A stretch of 64,000 bases of DNA from Flavobacterium lindanitolerans (GTDB lineage: Bacteria; Bacteroidota; Bacteroidia; Flavobacteriales; Flavobacteriaceae). The notes beneath the pieces were generated by a model. That model was not told the DNA's origin, ran no database searches, and saw only the letters and a program-made list of their open reading frames with translations. Shown one piece after another: positions 62,926-64,000 of this stretch (position 1 is its first letter; the number at the start of each line of letters is the position of its first letter). The stretch lies in NCBI RefSeq assembly GCF_002846575.1, contig NZ_PJND01000007.1, positions 930,001-994,000 on the forward strand, read 5' to 3'. Made by a program: the position numbers and the translations under genes.

Positions 62926-63441
62926 TTAGTTCGTCCTTCTGTTCAATTGCTGCGTTAATCTCAGGTCGCGGAGCAATTCCTTATTCTCTTCTTCGTATTC
63001 TTTTAATTGCTTGTTGAGCAGGTCAATTTCCTTTTTAGAATCATTGACTTGCAACAACAGTTTCTTTGTTTTAACCAAATCGTTAATCGTCAGAATGACA
63101 TTGTCATATAGTTTTAGCCCCTGGTCAGAATCGGCAGGGATTTTTTCTTTCAAGTCTACCAATTCAAAGCTGATGTTCTGTTCAATGAACTGGAAGCTTT
63201 CAGGAGCCTTGTCTAATGAGTCAATCAAAACGCCAATGTGTTCCAACCTGTCAGAGAATTGTTTCTGAAAGTTAAACTCGGTCATGATTTTGTCATTTTC
63301 GCTTTTGAGGACCTCATTTTCTTTCAAAGGCAGCTTGTAATTGAAAAATATCGCAAAAAACAATACTCCTGTCGTGATGATAAACATCAATAGGAACAGG
63401 AGGAAAGCGGAAGTTCGTTCTTTTCTATTTAAAATATCCAT
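62926..63441 (-). CDS. tssO: Type VI secretion protein TssO (subtype iii)
   Basis: 171 residues with one membrane helix (about residues 14-33) and a long coiled coil beyond it (DSKKEIDLLNKQLKEYEEEN). TssO is one of the components special to the Bacteroidota T6SS. Identity rests on length, topology and position between tssH and tssK. Confidence 0.7.
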   Translation of the reverse strand: MDILNRKERTSAFLLFLLMFIITTGVLFFAIFFNYKLPLKENEVLKSENDKIMTEFNFQKQFSDRLEHIGVLIDSLDKAPESFQFIEQNISFELVDLKEKIPADSDQGLKLYDNVILTINDLVKTKKLLLQVNDSKKEIDLLNKQLKEYEEENKELLRDLRLTQQLNRRTN

Positions 63442-63465
63442 GTTTGGTGTCGATTTTGGGTTGGT

Positions 63466-64000
63466 TTATTCTGCTAAAAAGGTTGGCGATGAATTAGGAG
63501 AATTATTGTCTTTGTCGCTATTGCCAAAGAAACTTGGCTTTTCGTTTCTGACAATGTTTTCGTTGACAAAGATTCCAGTATCGCGTTTTTTGCCGATATA
63601 ATCGAGCTGGTTTAAAATAGTAAACAGATAGTCGATTTTTGAAATAAAAGTATTGACCTGGTTTACGGTTGGCTCAATATCATAAGCTTTGTATTTGGTG
63701 TTTATAGTTTCAGAAAACAGCCTTTCATAGTCGCCACTGGAGATTTCTGTCCATTCCGAGAAATAGTTGAAAAGCATTTCTTTTCCGTCTCCCGAAAAAG
63801 AATCAAAGCTGTTTTTGATGATTCGCGCCAGACTGACCGTGTTTTCCAATACTTCCATCGGTTTCATGGAGAAATTCACCCATTTGCTTCTTGTGATGTT
63901 TTGGGCCACATAACTCAAAATCTTTTCGCAGGCTTCAAAAACCATATTGGCAATCAGGTTTTCATCTTCTGTACTGTTCCTGAACCTGATTTTTTGGGAA
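63466..64000 (-). CDS. tssK: Probable TssK baseplate protein, C-terminal part (truncated by window)
   Basis: The frame is open to the window edge; about 177 residues are visible. The C-terminal domain reads KWVNFSMKPMEVLENTVSLA, LFNYFSEWTEI and KIDYLFTILNQLDYIGKKRD, which fits TssK's receptor domain. It then ends with a polar tail. The rest lies to the right. Confidence 0.65.
   Translation of the reverse strand, partial: SQKIRFRNSTEDENLIANMVFEACEKILSYVAQNITRSKWVNFSMKPMEVLENTVSLARIIKNSFDSFSGDGKEMLFNYFSEWTEISSGDYERLFSETINTKYKAYDIEPTVNQVNTFISKIDYLFTILNQLDYIGKKRDTGIFVNENIVRNEKPSFFGNSDKDNNSPNSSPTFLAE

Overview
The window reads as chromosome of a Flavobacterium-like member of the Bacteroidota. Evidence: type IX secretion (T9SS) sorting tails at the end of two large secreted proteins, the gliding-motility lipoprotein GldD, a subtype-iii (Bacteroidota) type VI secretion cluster, promoters of the TAnnTTTG (-7) type, A-rich start contexts without Shine-Dalgarno sequences, many Sec and lipoprotein signals ending in A-Q or S-C, and families such as DUF3109, DUF3078 and MgtC that are common in flavobacteria. 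No plasmid, phage, IS or CRISPR features are visible.

Layout. 1-2864: 3' part of a T9SS-exported protein built from 399-bp tandem repeats. 3026-9465: GyrI-like protein, then on the minus strand a two-component system followed by mgtC and mgtA, a PhoPQ-like neighbourhood for magnesium homeostasis. 9545-10411: two-gene islet (DUF5071 plus an unknown) next to tRNA-Ala(GGC). 10511-25728: housekeeping genes: enoyl-CoA hydratase, QueD, dCMP deaminase and CtpA protease; small flavoprotein, MarC and DUF3109; ribonucleotide reductase nrdB-nrdA; an AAA ATPase/RDD/dGTPase run; DUF3078 and dxs. 25729-34416: tadA, then an alpha-2-macroglobulin lipoprotein with a thioester motif next to penicillin-binding protein 1C.

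34483-46590 is the accessory region: one minus-strand polymorphic-toxin locus. A T9SS repeat protein is followed by an RHS/YD-repeat secreted protein and a DUF6443-RHS protein with a PD-(D/E)XK-like nuclease tip. Then come a DUF4304 immunity gene, an orphan fragment of the same toxin tip, a second DUF4304 gene carrying two frameshifts relative to the first, and three tandem Imm11-like genes. The RHS genes are clearly richer in G+C than the AT-rich immunity genes.

46930-58139 returns to core functions: RNase G, a 30-aa basic AURKAIP1/COX24-like protein, HU, MutY, SSB, GldD, a heavy-metal-binding lipoprotein, an EamA transporter, a pair of M16 peptidases, ribosomal proteins bL21 and bL27, and a small lipoprotein. 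58199-64000: type VI secretion genes tssF, tssE, tssH (clpV), tssO and the 3' part of a probable tssK, running off the right edge.

Two dispersed signals run through the intergenic regions: an imperfect palindrome with a TTTGCG/CGCAAA core (four copies), and TAnnTTTG promoters that help fix several start codons, including TTG for the AAA ATPase and probable leaderless starts for tadA and the DUF3109 gene.
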